Assembly: GCA_025350595.1 (NCBI GenBank)
Contig: JANXXP010000042.1
Coordinates: forward strand, 1-32,641
Direction of reading: 5' to 3'
Origin: Bacteroidota bacterium
GTDB taxonomy: Bacteria > Bacteroidota > Bacteroidia > Bacteroidales > VadinHA17
Length of the DNA: 32,641 nucleotides
A program made the position numbers and the translations under genes. The notes below the pieces were generated by a model. The model was not told where the DNA came from. It ran no database searches and was given only the letters and a program-made list of their open reading frames with translations. The stretch's first letter is position 1; each line of letters begins with the position of its first letter. Positions 7,306-15,426 of the stretch are shown piece after piece.

Positions 7306-9150
7306 TTATTTATCCTCCAGCATTTTAGTGCATTTTTCTTTAATATTATTTGTAGTAAAAGGTACTCCCTGGACTTTATTAAGTTGTTCGTATCTGAACT
7401 CCTGATGTTTAATCCGCAGATAGTCTGCAAATTGTCCCAGATTTAATTCACATACAAGTATCTTCTTAAATTTACTGAACACATCCTTCACATTTTTAGG
7501 CAAAGGATTGATGTAATTGAAATTGACAAGGCTCACCTTATGCCCTTCTGTCTGCAATTCACGCACTGCAGTCAGGAGATAACCATATGATCCACCCCAG
7601 CCAACAACCAGAATATCACCTGAATTGTCCCCATAAGTAACCAGATCCGGAATTTCATTGGCAACCCTTGCAACTTTTTCAGCCCTTAAATTAACCATAA
7701 ACTCATGGTTTTCAGGAACATAAGAAACGGTTCCTTTAATTGTTTTCTCAAGACCGCCAATCCTGTGTTCCAAACCAGGGGTGCCTGGAACTGCCCATGA
7801 TCTGGTTAGTTTTTCCTCATCACGCTTATATGGCAAAAATGGAATCTCACTTCTGTCAGCAAATGGAGGGTTAATTTTCGGAAGATCTTTCATACTTGGG
7901 ATTCTCCATGGTTCTGTACCATTAGCTAGATAGCTGTCTGAAAGAAGAAGAACGGGTGTCATGTGTTCCACTGCAATTCTTGCTGCTTCAAAAGCAAAAT
8001 GGAAGCAATCAGAAGGTGTGCTGGCTGCGATAACAACAACCGGGCATTCCCCGTTACGTCCATACAGAGCCTGCATGAGGTCGGCCTGTTCAGTCTTGGT
8101 TGGAAGTCCGGTTGAAGGCCCACCTCTCTGAACGTTGACAATTACTATCGGAAGTTCTGCCATAACCGCCAGTCCAATGGCTTCTGACTTTAGTGCCAGT
8201 CCGGGGCCGGAGGTAGAAGTTATTGCAAGGTTTCCGGCGAAGCTGGCTCCAAGTGATGTACAAATACCTGCTATTTCATCCTCAGCCTGGAAACTTTTAA
8301 CTCCAAGATCTTTACGGGCAGCTAATTCTTCCAGTATCCCTGTAGCTGGTGTAATTGGATACGAACCTATAAAAATTTTCAACCCCGATTTCTCAGATGC
8401 AGCTAAAAATCCCCAGGCTGTAGCTGCGTTCCCTGCGATATTGCGATAAGTGCCTTTCGCTATTGATGCAGGAAGAATTTTGTATGTAGACGATAAGGCT
8501 TCAATTGTTTCAGCATAATAATATCCGGCACGCAGTGCAACTTTATTTGCTTCTGCCATACCAGGCTTATTATGAAACTTCTTTTCAAAATATTTCTCAG
8601 TATAGTCAAGTTTACGATCGAAAAGCCAGTAAACCATTCCCAGGGCAAACATGTTTTTTGTCCTTAATACAGACTTTGGATCAAGTCCAAAATCTTTTAA
8701 AGCCTCTTTCACCAAAGCAGATATAGGAGCTGCTATAATATTGTAACCATCAAGTCTTTCTTCTTTAATCGGATCTTTTGAATAACCTGCCTTCTCTATA
8801 TTTTTTTCAGTAAAATTCCCTTCATCATAAATTACCGTACCACCGGTTTTAATCCATTTGGCGTTGGCTTTAATAGCAGCCGGATTCATTGCCACCAGAA
8901 CATCAGAATAATCTCCCGGAGTATTTATTTCCGAATGTCCCAAATGAACCTGAAAGCCTGAAACACCGCCTACGGTTCCCTGTGGAGCACGAATCTCAGC
9001 AGGATAATCTGGAAAGGTTGACAAATCATTACCGAATAAGGCTGCGGTATCGGAGAACAAGGTACCAGTAAGCTGCATACCATCTCCCGAATCACCCGAA
9101 AACCGGATGACAACTTCTTCTCTTTCGATAACACGTGATCTTTTACCCAT
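7306..9150 (-). CDS. korA: 2-oxoglutarate (2-oxoacid):ferredoxin oxidoreductase, fused gamma-alpha subunit
   Basis: This subunit (614 aa) pairs with KorB. The N-terminal part (about 12-190) is the gamma domain, with GDSGDGMQLTG at 19-29. The alpha, pyrimidine-binding domain follows, with YPITP at 264-268, an AEDEIAG motif and the stretch STSGPGLALKSE. A C-terminal domain II-like region includes VGWGGSYGYL. The gamma-alpha fusion is the normal arrangement in this subfamily. No ferredoxin-like delta subunit is encoded beside it, so electrons must go to a ferredoxin encoded elsewhere. The start MGKRSR at 9150 fits the usual family N-terminus. A weak promoter candidate lies 60 bp upstream. In anaerobic Bacteroidota this enzyme can link the TCA branch to ferredoxin in either direction. 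Confidence 0.95.
   Translation of the reverse strand: MGKRSRVIEREEVVIRFSGDSGDGMQLTGTLFSDTAALFGNDLSTFPDYPAEIRAPQGTVGGVSGFQVHLGHSEINTPGDYSDVLVAMNPAAIKANAKWIKTGGTVIYDEGNFTEKNIEKAGYSKDPIKEERLDGYNIIAAPISALVKEALKDFGLDPKSVLRTKNMFALGMVYWLFDRKLDYTEKYFEKKFHNKPGMAEANKVALRAGYYYAETIEALSSTYKILPASIAKGTYRNIAGNAATAWGFLAASEKSGLKIFIGSYPITPATGILEELAARKDLGVKSFQAEDEIAGICTSLGASFAGNLAITSTSGPGLALKSEAIGLAVMAELPIVIVNVQRGGPSTGLPTKTEQADLMQALYGRNGECPVVVIAASTPSDCFHFAFEAARIAVEHMTPVLLLSDSYLANGTEPWRIPSMKDLPKINPPFADRSEIPFLPYKRDEEKLTRSWAVPGTPGLEHRIGGLEKTIKGTVSYVPENHEFMVNLRAEKVARVANEIPDLVTYGDNSGDILVVGWGGSYGYLLTAVRELQTEGHKVSLVNFNYINPLPKNVKDVFSKFKKILVCELNLGQFADYLRIKHQEFRYEQLNKVQGVPFTTNNIKEKCTKMLEDK
7314..7318 (-). promoter_or_regulatory. 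Ribosome binding site of korB
   Basis: GGAGG on the minus strand lies nine bases before the ATG at 7304, inside the last codons of korA. It fixes the korB start and suggests translational coupling of the two subunits. Clear Shine-Dalgarno sequences are uncommon in Bacteroidota, so it stands out. Confidence 0.7.
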
Positions 9151-9209
9151 GATATTTTTTAGTTTGTTAAAAAACTCAATACCTGAAACCAGTAACTACT
9201 TATTAAGCA

Positions 9210-9217
9210 CAAAATTA
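9210..9217 (-). promoter_or_regulatory. Candidate -7 element for korAB
   Basis: TAATTTTG on the minus strand matches the Bacteroidota -7 consensus TAnnTTTG and lies 60 bp before the korA ATG. No convincing TTTG is found 19-21 bp further upstream, so this is a half-match in AT-rich DNA. Confidence 0.35.
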
Positions 9218-9260
9218 ACTTTAAAACACTCGAAAATCGTATAAATTAATATTTTTGAGT

Positions 9261-9285
9261 ATGATATTGATCATGTTTGCATGAT
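9261..9285. promoter_or_regulatory. Candidate operator: alternating ATGAT/ATCAT half-sites
   Basis: ATGAT (9261-9265), ATCATG (9270-9275) and CATGAT (9280-9285) form two overlapping inverted repeats with 4-nt spacers. They lie about 110-135 bp upstream of korA, upstream of the candidate promoter. This spacing suits a dimeric regulator, but the motif is short and AT-rich and no regulator gene is adjacent. Confidence 0.25.
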
Positions 9286-9366
9286 ACGTCATTTCATTTT
9301 CTCACATCATCCTGTTATTACCTGGTTTTTTACCTCCCTGTCCCTACAGTCATTTCTTGTTTTTTA

Positions 9367-9461
9367 CCCCCCCTGCGGCCCTAAAGGGGGGTTAATTCTG
9401 CATATATTATTAATATTCAATATTTTACGCGGGTAAGCGCCCCTTTAGAGGGGTTGGGGGG
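9367..9461. repeat. GC-rich imperfect inverted repeat in the murI-korA intergenic region
   Basis: The 333-bp gap between murI and korA (9151-9483) holds no plausible gene. Its most marked content is two arms, 9367-9391 (seven C, a short GC core, then CTAAAGGGGGG) and 9438-9461 (GCCCCTTTAGAGGGG, then TTGGGGGG). They pair imperfectly around an AT-rich loop, and each arm also folds on itself. The G and C runs contrast sharply with the AT-rich surroundings. Similar CCCCTTTAGAGGGG elements recur between genes in many Bacteroidota. Lying just after murI, the element could help end or stabilise that transcript. Confidence 0.7.
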
Positions 9462-9483
9462 CAATCAAGGGGATCAGTAAATC

Positions 9484-10284
9484 TTAACTCCAGATATCGG
9501 CTTTCTTCAGGTTTATTTCACCTTCAAAAAACATTTTGGCAATTTTCTCAAAATAGTCGGTGTAGTCAGAAATAAAGAATTGATCTTTTACTATTCCGGA
9601 ATCGTTCAGAAGATGGTTTTTCTCCAAAGTCTCACGAAGGATCATCGACACAATCCTTGCTGAATCAATTACTTCAACATTAAAATTAAAAAACTTACTG
9701 ATCTGATTTTTTATAATAGGATAATGAGTACATCCGAGAATTAAAGCTTGTATTCCGGATAGTGATTCATTCGTCAGATAACTGCGGATAATAGCATTAC
9801 TAATGTCGTCGAAGATAAATCCCTCCTCTATCATTGGCACAAGCAATGGAGTAGCCATTGAAATAACTGAAGTAGACGGAGACTTTTCTTTTATCTTATT
9901 TTCATAAGTGCATGAACTTATAGTCCTCTTTGTTCCAATGACACCGATTTTATTAAAATGCCTTGTGCCCAAGTAATTAACAATAGGGTCAATTACGTCA
10001 ATAAGAATTGTCTTATCCTTAAATTCCTCTTTAAGAGAGTCAAATGCAGATGCTGAGGCAGTGTTACATGCAACAAGAACAACTTTTGAATTGTGTTCCA
10101 GCAGAAATTCAGTAATACGATGAGAATAAAACCGTATTGATTCAGCTGATTTATCTCCGTAGGGCAGGTGAGCGGTATCACCAAAATAGATAAGGCTTTC
10201 GTCTGGTAAAATCTGCTTAATTGCGTGTGCAACTGTCAGACCTCCGACACCTGAATCGAAAATTCCGATTGGCTGTTCTTTCAC
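9484..10284 (-). CDS. murI: Glutamate racemase
   Basis: This 266-aa cytoplasmic, cofactor-independent racemase interconverts L- and D-glutamate to supply D-Glu for the peptidoglycan stem peptide. The N-terminal IGIFDSGVGGLTV and the paired catalytic cysteines, C73 in ACNTAS and C185 in GCTHYP, are intact, and the length is normal. It sits last in the envelope-biogenesis cluster but after a strong terminator, so it is either expressed by read-through from ompH or from its own promoter. No clear TAnnTTTG element is visible in the short gap. Confidence 0.97.
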   Translation of the reverse strand: MKEQPIGIFDSGVGGLTVAHAIKQILPDESLIYFGDTAHLPYGDKSAESIRFYSHRITEFLLEHNSKVVLVACNTASASAFDSLKEEFKDKTILIDVIDPIVNYLGTRHFNKIGVIGTKRTISSCTYENKIKEKSPSTSVISMATPLLVPMIEEGFIFDDISNAIIRSYLTNESLSGIQALILGCTHYPIIKNQISKFFNFNVEVIDSARIVSMILRETLEKNHLLNDSGIVKDQFFISDYTDYFEKIAKMFFEGEINLKKADIWS

Positions 10285-10298
10285 TTTATTTATATATT

Positions 10299-10334
10299 AA
10301 AAAAAATGACCATCTGCCAGCTGGCGGATGGTCA
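10299..10334 (-). terminator. Rho-independent terminator after ompH
   Basis: A 14-bp stem (10307-10334, one G-U pair, essentially no spare loop) is followed on the minus strand by eight T (10306-10299). It lies between the ompH stop and the murI start, and so splits the bam/ompH transcript from murI. Confidence 0.85.
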
Positions 10335-10353
10335 CCGTAATAAAATATCTGAA

Positions 10354-10875
10354 TTATTTTAATCCAAGTTTTGCTTTAGCCAGGGCCATAACATTTGTGC
10401 TCTTTGTCTCATCAAAATACAGAAGAGCTCCTTTTGCCACGTCGAAAATATAGAGAAAACCATTTTCTTTACCAACATCTTTTATCGCTTTGTCAACTTT
10501 AGCATAAACAGGCTGGAAGAATTCTACCTGCTTGTCCTGCAATTGCTGTTGAGCATTTGTCTGAAAATCCTGAATTCTTTTGTTCATATCAACCAGTTCC
10601 TGTTCCTTTGTTTTTTTAACAAGGTCGGTAAGGTTTTTGCTCTCCTTATTATAAGCATCACTCTTATTATTCAATTCAACCGACATAAGTTCCAGGGCAT
10701 TAATAAGTTCCTTGCGGAATTTCTCGAGTTTTACATTTGCTGAGTCAAACTCCGGTAATGCCTGAATGAGTTGATCACTGTTGACATGACCAAACTTAAA
10801 TGTTTGAGCCATTGCATTATGGCCAGCCAGTGAAACAAAAATTGTAAGAGCCGCTATTCCAATAAATCTTTTCAT
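10354..10875 (-). CDS. OmpH/Skp-family periplasmic chaperone (first of two paralogs, distal)
   Basis: A secreted coiled-coil protein of 173 aa from the start at 10875. The open frame continues ten codons upstream, but MKRFIGIAAL begins a clear signal peptide with likely cleavage after AMA, before QTFKFGHV. The FGHVNSDQLIQALPEF start, the long charged helical middle and the C-terminal YIFDVAKGALLYFD stretch are typical of OmpH/Skp proteins, trimeric chaperones that hold unfolded outer-membrane proteins. It lies 40 bp after its paralog and downstream of bamA, as in Porphyromonas and other Bacteroidota. Confidence 0.92.
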   Translation of the reverse strand: MKRFIGIAALTIFVSLAGHNAMAQTFKFGHVNSDQLIQALPEFDSANVKLEKFRKELINALELMSVELNNKSDAYNKESKNLTDLVKKTKEQELVDMNKRIQDFQTNAQQQLQDKQVEFFQPVYAKVDKAIKDVGKENGFLYIFDVAKGALLYFDETKSTNVMALAKAKLGLK

Positions 10876-10915
10876 TTTAGTAATTTTATTAAACAATAAG
10901 TGCAAAAGTAATTAA

Positions 10916-11431
10916 TTAATTTTTATAACCTAATTTTTGCAGAACCTGGTCGCTGATGTCAAATTTAGGGTTGGCAAACAGGATGTTACCTCCTGCAGAC
11001 GTATCAAAAATAACAGCATAAGATCCTTCAACTGCTATCTCTTTTATAGCTTTTAATATTTCATCCTGGATTGGCTTAACCAACTCTTCTCTTTTTTTGA
11101 AAAGTTCGCCTTCCATTCCAAAGTACTTATTCTGAAGATCTTTCATTTCCTTCTCTTTGACAATAATTGCTTCCTCTCTTTTTGTCTTCATATCCTGAGA
11201 TAGAAGAACTGTTTCATTCTGATATGATTTATACATTTGTTCAACAACAGCATAACCATCAGCAACTTCTTTTTCCCATTGTTTCGAAAGCTTATCAAGC
11301 TGATCCTGTGCGGTAGTAAAAGCAGGTATATTCTTCCTGATATATTCGGAATCAACAAAAGCATATTTCTGAGCAGTGGCCAATGCCGAAGTCAGAATAA
11401 ACATTACTAATAAAACACCTATTTTCCTCAT
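10916..11431 (-). CDS. OmpH/Skp-family periplasmic chaperone (second paralog, next to bamA)
   Basis: A 171-aa protein with a signal peptide (MRKIGVLLVMFILTSALATA, cleavage before QKYAFVD). The mature part begins YAFVDSEYIRKNIPAF, followed by a long charged coiled coil and a C-terminal YAVIFDTSAGGNILF element, all of the OmpH/Skp type. It starts 25 bp after the bamA stop and is surely cotranscribed. It differs strongly from its neighbour, so the duplication is old and the two chaperones may have different clients. Confidence 0.93.
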   Translation of the reverse strand: MRKIGVLLVMFILTSALATAQKYAFVDSEYIRKNIPAFTTAQDQLDKLSKQWEKEVADGYAVVEQMYKSYQNETVLLSQDMKTKREEAIIVKEKEMKDLQNKYFGMEGELFKKREELVKPIQDEILKAIKEIAVEGSYAVIFDTSAGGNILFANPKFDISDQVLQKLGYKN

Positions 11432-11456
11432 GATTATAAATTTAATTTTTACATAA

Positions 11457-13973
11457 TTAGAACTGCTGACCTATAACAAATTGGAATTGTCCGTGATTTG
11501 CATTTGAATATGTGCCAGGTTCAGGAACAGCATCGAAACCATATCCCCAGTCAACTCCGAGTAATCCAAACATAGGGAGGTTTGCCCTTACACCGAAGCC
11601 TGCAGCCCTGTTCATCTTGAATGGATTGAATTCACTTAGCTGATACCAGGCTCGTCCTGTTTCAAGAAATGCTGTACCATATATAGTAGCCTGCGGGTTA
11701 AGTGATACAGGGTATCTGAGTTCAAATGTTATTTTTGAATATACGTTTCCTGAAGGAGAGCCTCTTTTTGGATCATTTGGTGTAAGTGATCCATCGATAT
11801 AACCCCTTTGCGAAATTATTTCACGTCCATAGAAGCTGTAACCTGTCATCCCGCTTCCTCCAACATAAAAGTTCTCAAATGGAGATGGGCCGATGTCATT
11901 GTTATAATGCCCGAGGTAACCAAAAGCGAACTTGGCATTGAGAACCATTTTATCATTTTTAGTTATAGGGTAATAATAATCTGCTTTAAATGTCCATTTG
12001 TGAAATTCAATCCATTTATATTTTACCTCATCCGGAGCATCCTTCATATTTTGTCCGCTTAACAATGAATAAGGAGGAGTCGCCTGAACAGCCAGGGTAA
12101 ATGAAGATCCGCTTCTTGGATAAATAAGGTTTGGAGCTGTTGAGAATCTGGTCAGTTTTGCTGTAAGACTCAACAGGTTTGATTGTCCGTTTTCAAAAAG
12201 AAACCTGTAAACATTATAGTTATTGAGGTTGTACTTTTGATAACTTAGTTCCCCATATAAGGAGAAATAGTCATCGGGCCATGTAAGTCTTTTCCCTAAA
12301 CCAACTGTTGCCCCATCAATAATCATAGACTGCAGTCCATCCTCACCTTTCTTTTTCCCGTTTGTCATGAGCGATCTGAAAAGAGATACTGTAAATGAAT
12401 TCGGGTTTTTCCCACCCAGCCAGGGTTCAATAAATGAAATATTATATGACTGATAAATTCGTCCGTTTGACTGAGCTCTGATGCTTACTGACTGTCCATC
12501 ACCTGATGGGTAAGGTTTCCACTCCTTGAGATCAAAAAAGTGCCTCATTGCGAAGTTATTGAACCTCACCCCCACTGTACCAACAAGCATTCCGGCTCCC
12601 CAACCGCCTGATACTTCGAATTGGTCGTTCGCCTTTTCTTCAAGTTTATAAAGCAGATCAACAGTTCCATTAGTAACATCAGGAAGTGGAGTAGGGTTTA
12701 TCTTCTCCGGGTCAAAATGGCCGAGAACCCCTAATTGCCTGATAGAACGCATTATTTTATCCTTACTGAAAAGATCGCCTGGCATTGTATAGAGCTCACG
12801 ACGGGCGACATGTTCATTGGTTCTGGTATTACCTGCAATAATAACATTATTAAGGTAAGCCTGATCTCCTTCATATATTCTGATCTCAAGATCGATTGAA
12901 TCGTGATCAACTTTAGCTTCAACCGGAGTAAGCCGTGAAAAAAGGTAACCATTGTCCTGATATAATGAGCTTACTGCATCCTGCGCTCCAGCAGAACCAT
13001 TAAGCCTGTCATTAATAAGTGATTGATTATAAACTGTTCCTTTCTTAACATTAAAAACTTTCTCAAGATCATTCTTCCTGTAAACACTGTTTCCCACCCA
13101 GCCAACATTCCTGAGGAAGTACTGTTTCCCTTCATCAATTCTTATCTTAAGACCGATGCGGTTTTCAGAAATTGTATATATTGAATCGGAAAGAATGGTA
13201 AAATCCTTAAATCCGTTATCATTATAAAAGGTGGTTAGTTTTTCTTTATCAGTTTCAAATTTCTCACTGATGAATTTTGAAGCACGGAAAAAGTTAAGAT
13301 TTTTTTTCTTCGTGTCTTTTAATTGTCTGCGAAGCTTTTTAGTTTCGAAAAATTCATTTCCGACAAACGAAATCTCTCCAATTTTGACTTTTTCATTCTT
13401 TTTCACATTGATACTAAGAATAACATTATTGGGCTGATCAGGATCCATTTTCTGAATAAAATCAACCTCAGTATTTAAATACCCTTTTTCAATAAAATGG
13501 TCCTTAATTATTTTTTTTGCGCTATTAAGTAAATATGCAGTTATCTGGGAACCTACAGGAAGATTAATCTTTTTTATAAGATCATCTGTTTCTGTTTTTC
13601 TCATTCCATTGTATTTGACTGAGGAAACTCTTGGCCTCTCCTGCAGGAAAATATCAAGATAAACAGAATCTGATATAATTTTAGCAATTGAAATTCTAAC
13701 ATCAGAAAATAAACCCTGCTGCCATAATTTTTGTACAGCAGTTGTAATAGCATCTCCGGGAATACTTACTTCTTGTCCTAATCTAAGACCTGAAAGACCA
13801 ATGAGAGCATTTGTATCGAGAAACCGGACTCCGGTAACTGAAACTCCGCCAATAACATAATCAGTGGACCCCATGAAATCGACTATCTCCTGCTTCTCCT
13901 GAGCAGAAAGAGAGAGACTCACAAGAGTCAGGAATATTGCTATAAAAGCCAGCTTAAATCTTCTAATCACCAT
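11457..13973 (-). CDS. bamA: Outer membrane protein assembly factor BamA (Omp85)
   Basis: The central barrel of the BAM complex, inserting beta-barrel proteins into the outer membrane; 838 aa from ATG 13973. The open frame reaches 14042, but that part overlaps uppS, while MVIRRFKL starts a signal peptide ending at LSLSA before QEKQ. Several POTRA repeats follow from about residue 38 (for example VIGGVSVTGVRFLD), and the barrel starts near residue 455 (GGWGAGMLVGTVGVRF). The loop-6 motif appears as QRGY after a short insertion typical of Bacteroidota. The protein ends in phenylalanine (FVIGQQF), as expected for a barrel. It starts 7 bp after uppS, and the two ompH genes follow. Confidence 0.96.
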   Translation of the reverse strand: MVIRRFKLAFIAIFLTLVSLSLSAQEKQEIVDFMGSTDYVIGGVSVTGVRFLDTNALIGLSGLRLGQEVSIPGDAITTAVQKLWQQGLFSDVRISIAKIISDSVYLDIFLQERPRVSSVKYNGMRKTETDDLIKKINLPVGSQITAYLLNSAKKIIKDHFIEKGYLNTEVDFIQKMDPDQPNNVILSINVKKNEKVKIGEISFVGNEFFETKKLRRQLKDTKKKNLNFFRASKFISEKFETDKEKLTTFYNDNGFKDFTILSDSIYTISENRIGLKIRIDEGKQYFLRNVGWVGNSVYRKNDLEKVFNVKKGTVYNQSLINDRLNGSAGAQDAVSSLYQDNGYLFSRLTPVEAKVDHDSIDLEIRIYEGDQAYLNNVIIAGNTRTNEHVARRELYTMPGDLFSKDKIMRSIRQLGVLGHFDPEKINPTPLPDVTNGTVDLLYKLEEKANDQFEVSGGWGAGMLVGTVGVRFNNFAMRHFFDLKEWKPYPSGDGQSVSIRAQSNGRIYQSYNISFIEPWLGGKNPNSFTVSLFRSLMTNGKKKGEDGLQSMIIDGATVGLGKRLTWPDDYFSLYGELSYQKYNLNNYNVYRFLFENGQSNLLSLTAKLTRFSTAPNLIYPRSGSSFTLAVQATPPYSLLSGQNMKDAPDEVKYKWIEFHKWTFKADYYYPITKNDKMVLNAKFAFGYLGHYNNDIGPSPFENFYVGGSGMTGYSFYGREIISQRGYIDGSLTPNDPKRGSPSGNVYSKITFELRYPVSLNPQATIYGTAFLETGRAWYQLSEFNPFKMNRAAGFGVRANLPMFGLLGVDWGYGFDAVPEPGTYSNANHGQFQFVIGQQF

Positions 13974-13980
13974 TATTTCA

Positions 13981-14727
13981 TTATTTTTCCAAAACTTGAT
14001 CACTCGTTTTTCCAAATCTTCTTTCTCTTTTCTGGAAGTCAATTATAGCATTATAAAAGTCCTCCTTACCAAAATCAGGCCAAAGTTTATCTGTATAGTA
14101 TAATTCAGTATATGCAATCTGCCACAACAGAAAGTTACTTATTCTCAACTCACCACTTGTCCTGATCAATAATTCAGGATCGGGGATACCATATGTAGTG
14201 AGGTACTTTTCGAAAACCTCTTCACAAATTGAATCAGGTTTAAGTTTTCCAAGAGCTACGTCAGCAGACAACCTTCTGGCAGCTTCAGTAATTTCCCAAC
14301 GTGAACTGTAACTTAAAGCAACCACAAGATTAAGTCCGGTACCTATTGATGTAACTTTGATAGTTTCATTCAGCCTTTCCTTTACATCCACGGAAAGCCT
14401 GTTTAAATCTCCGATTGCCTTCAGTTGAATATTATTTTTCAAGAGAGTTTCAGTCTCGTTATTAAGAGATTGTACCATTATTCCCATTAACGCATTTACC
14501 TCATCATCTGGTCTTCCCCAATTTTCATTTGAAAATGCGTAGAGAGTAAGATATTTGATTCCTAATTCCGCTGCAGTTTCAATCACTTCTCTTAACGCTT
14601 TCACTCCCTGCTGGTGTCCAAAGATTCTTTCAAGGCCCCTTTGTCTTGCCCATCTGCCATTTCCATCCATAATTATTGCCACATGTGAAGGCAATTTATC
14701 TGTATTTATCTGTTCTCTTAACAGCAT
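13981..14727 (-). CDS. uppS: Undecaprenyl diphosphate synthase (cis-prenyltransferase)
   Basis: A 248-aa cytoplasmic enzyme that condenses isopentenyl diphosphate onto farnesyl diphosphate to make the C55 carrier lipid for peptidoglycan and O-antigen. IIMDGNGRWARQRG (catalytic D21), the GHQQGVKALR stretch, YAFSNENWGRP and the C-terminal ELLIRTSGELRISNFLLWQ block are all present. The length is normal. It lies 3 bp after the porG-like stop and 7 bp before bamA, a tightly packed operon. This adjacency of uppS and bamA is conserved widely. Confidence 0.97.
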   Translation of the reverse strand: MLLREQINTDKLPSHVAIIMDGNGRWARQRGLERIFGHQQGVKALREVIETAAELGIKYLTLYAFSNENWGRPDDEVNALMGIMVQSLNNETETLLKNNIQLKAIGDLNRLSVDVKERLNETIKVTSIGTGLNLVVALSYSSRWEITEAARRLSADVALGKLKPDSICEEVFEKYLTTYGIPDPELLIRTSGELRISNFLLWQIAYTELYYTDKLWPDFGKEDFYNAIIDFQKRERRFGKTSDQVLEK

Positions 14728-14730
14728 AAC

Positions 14731-15408
14731 CTAGCGTTTTCTATCGGAAACCACATCATTATAAACCGGACAACTAAGCGATTTGCTATAGAATTTCCAG
14801 CTAACTGATATTCCGGTAAAGGTATACCAGTCATTGTTATGAATCCAGGCAACATCATTCGGGGCCACCAAATCTTTTAAGCCGTCAAAGTTATCATAAA
14901 ATGTTTTACGAAAACCATATTCTGCTTCCAATCCCAAATTTTTATAAATATTCATCTTTAAACCAAATGTAAAGGGGATGACAGGAATGTATGCGAAGAC
15001 TTTTGTACTGGTTAATGCAATTCCCAGTCCTGCAGCTATATAGGGAGTAAAGGTCCATGGTTTCCCCTCTGTTGTATATGGTAAAAAGTTGAATTCAAAT
15101 TGTCCGGAGAACTCTCCAACTGTTCCGGAGAAAGACGCTGCCCTGGCTTTCTGAAAATCATTATTGAAATCCAGGTCAGTCCCGCTTATTCTACCTAATA
15201 ATATACTGGCTTTTAGTGCTTGTCTGGGATTAAGATTGTACCTGAAGAACAATCCTCCGGCAGGTCCTGGTGAATATAAAAGTCTGGTGGGATTAATATC
15301 ACCAAGATAAGATGAAACTCCTCCAAAAATTCCATAATCAGATGTTCTCTGTCCTGACAAAGAGAGAGATAGACAAAAAATCAACAAAAATAAATGTAAT
15401 CTTTTCAT
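14731..15408 (-). CDS. porG: PorG-like outer membrane beta-barrel (DUF6089 family)
   Basis: A 225-aa protein with a signal peptide (cleavage probably after LSLSG, before QRTSDYG) and alternating, aromatic-rich barrel strands such as YGIFGGVSSYLGDINP and LGLEAEYGFRKTF. Position directly upstream of uppS-bamA-ompH-ompH matches PorG of Porphyromonas gingivalis, an outer-membrane part of the type IX secretion core that contacts the PorK/PorN ring. The family call (DUF6089) rests on the pattern of motifs and context; the secretion role is inferred, since no other type IX genes are in the window. The adjacent 254-aa gene is a related barrel and could alternatively hold that role. Confidence 0.75.
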   Translation of the reverse strand: MKRLHLFLLIFCLSLSLSGQRTSDYGIFGGVSSYLGDINPTRLLYSPGPAGGLFFRYNLNPRQALKASILLGRISGTDLDFNNDFQKARAASFSGTVGEFSGQFEFNFLPYTTEGKPWTFTPYIAAGLGIALTSTKVFAYIPVIPFTFGLKMNIYKNLGLEAEYGFRKTFYDNFDGLKDLVAPNDVAWIHNNDWYTFTGISVSWKFYSKSLSCPVYNDVVSDRKR

Positions 15409-15426
15409 TAAATGTGATCCAGCTCT

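Noticed and set aside
7305-7430. 42-codon N-terminal extension of korB
   Set aside because: It lies entirely within the korA 3' end in another frame; the RBS and the ATG at 7304 explain korB.
9151-9483. Insertion sequence or small gene in the murI-korA gap
   Set aside because: No transposase fragment, no target duplication and no open frame of meaningful length is visible.
13974-14042. Extended BamA start overlapping uppS
   Set aside because: The extension is charged, has no signal peptide, and overlaps uppS; ATG 13973 starts a proper signal peptide.
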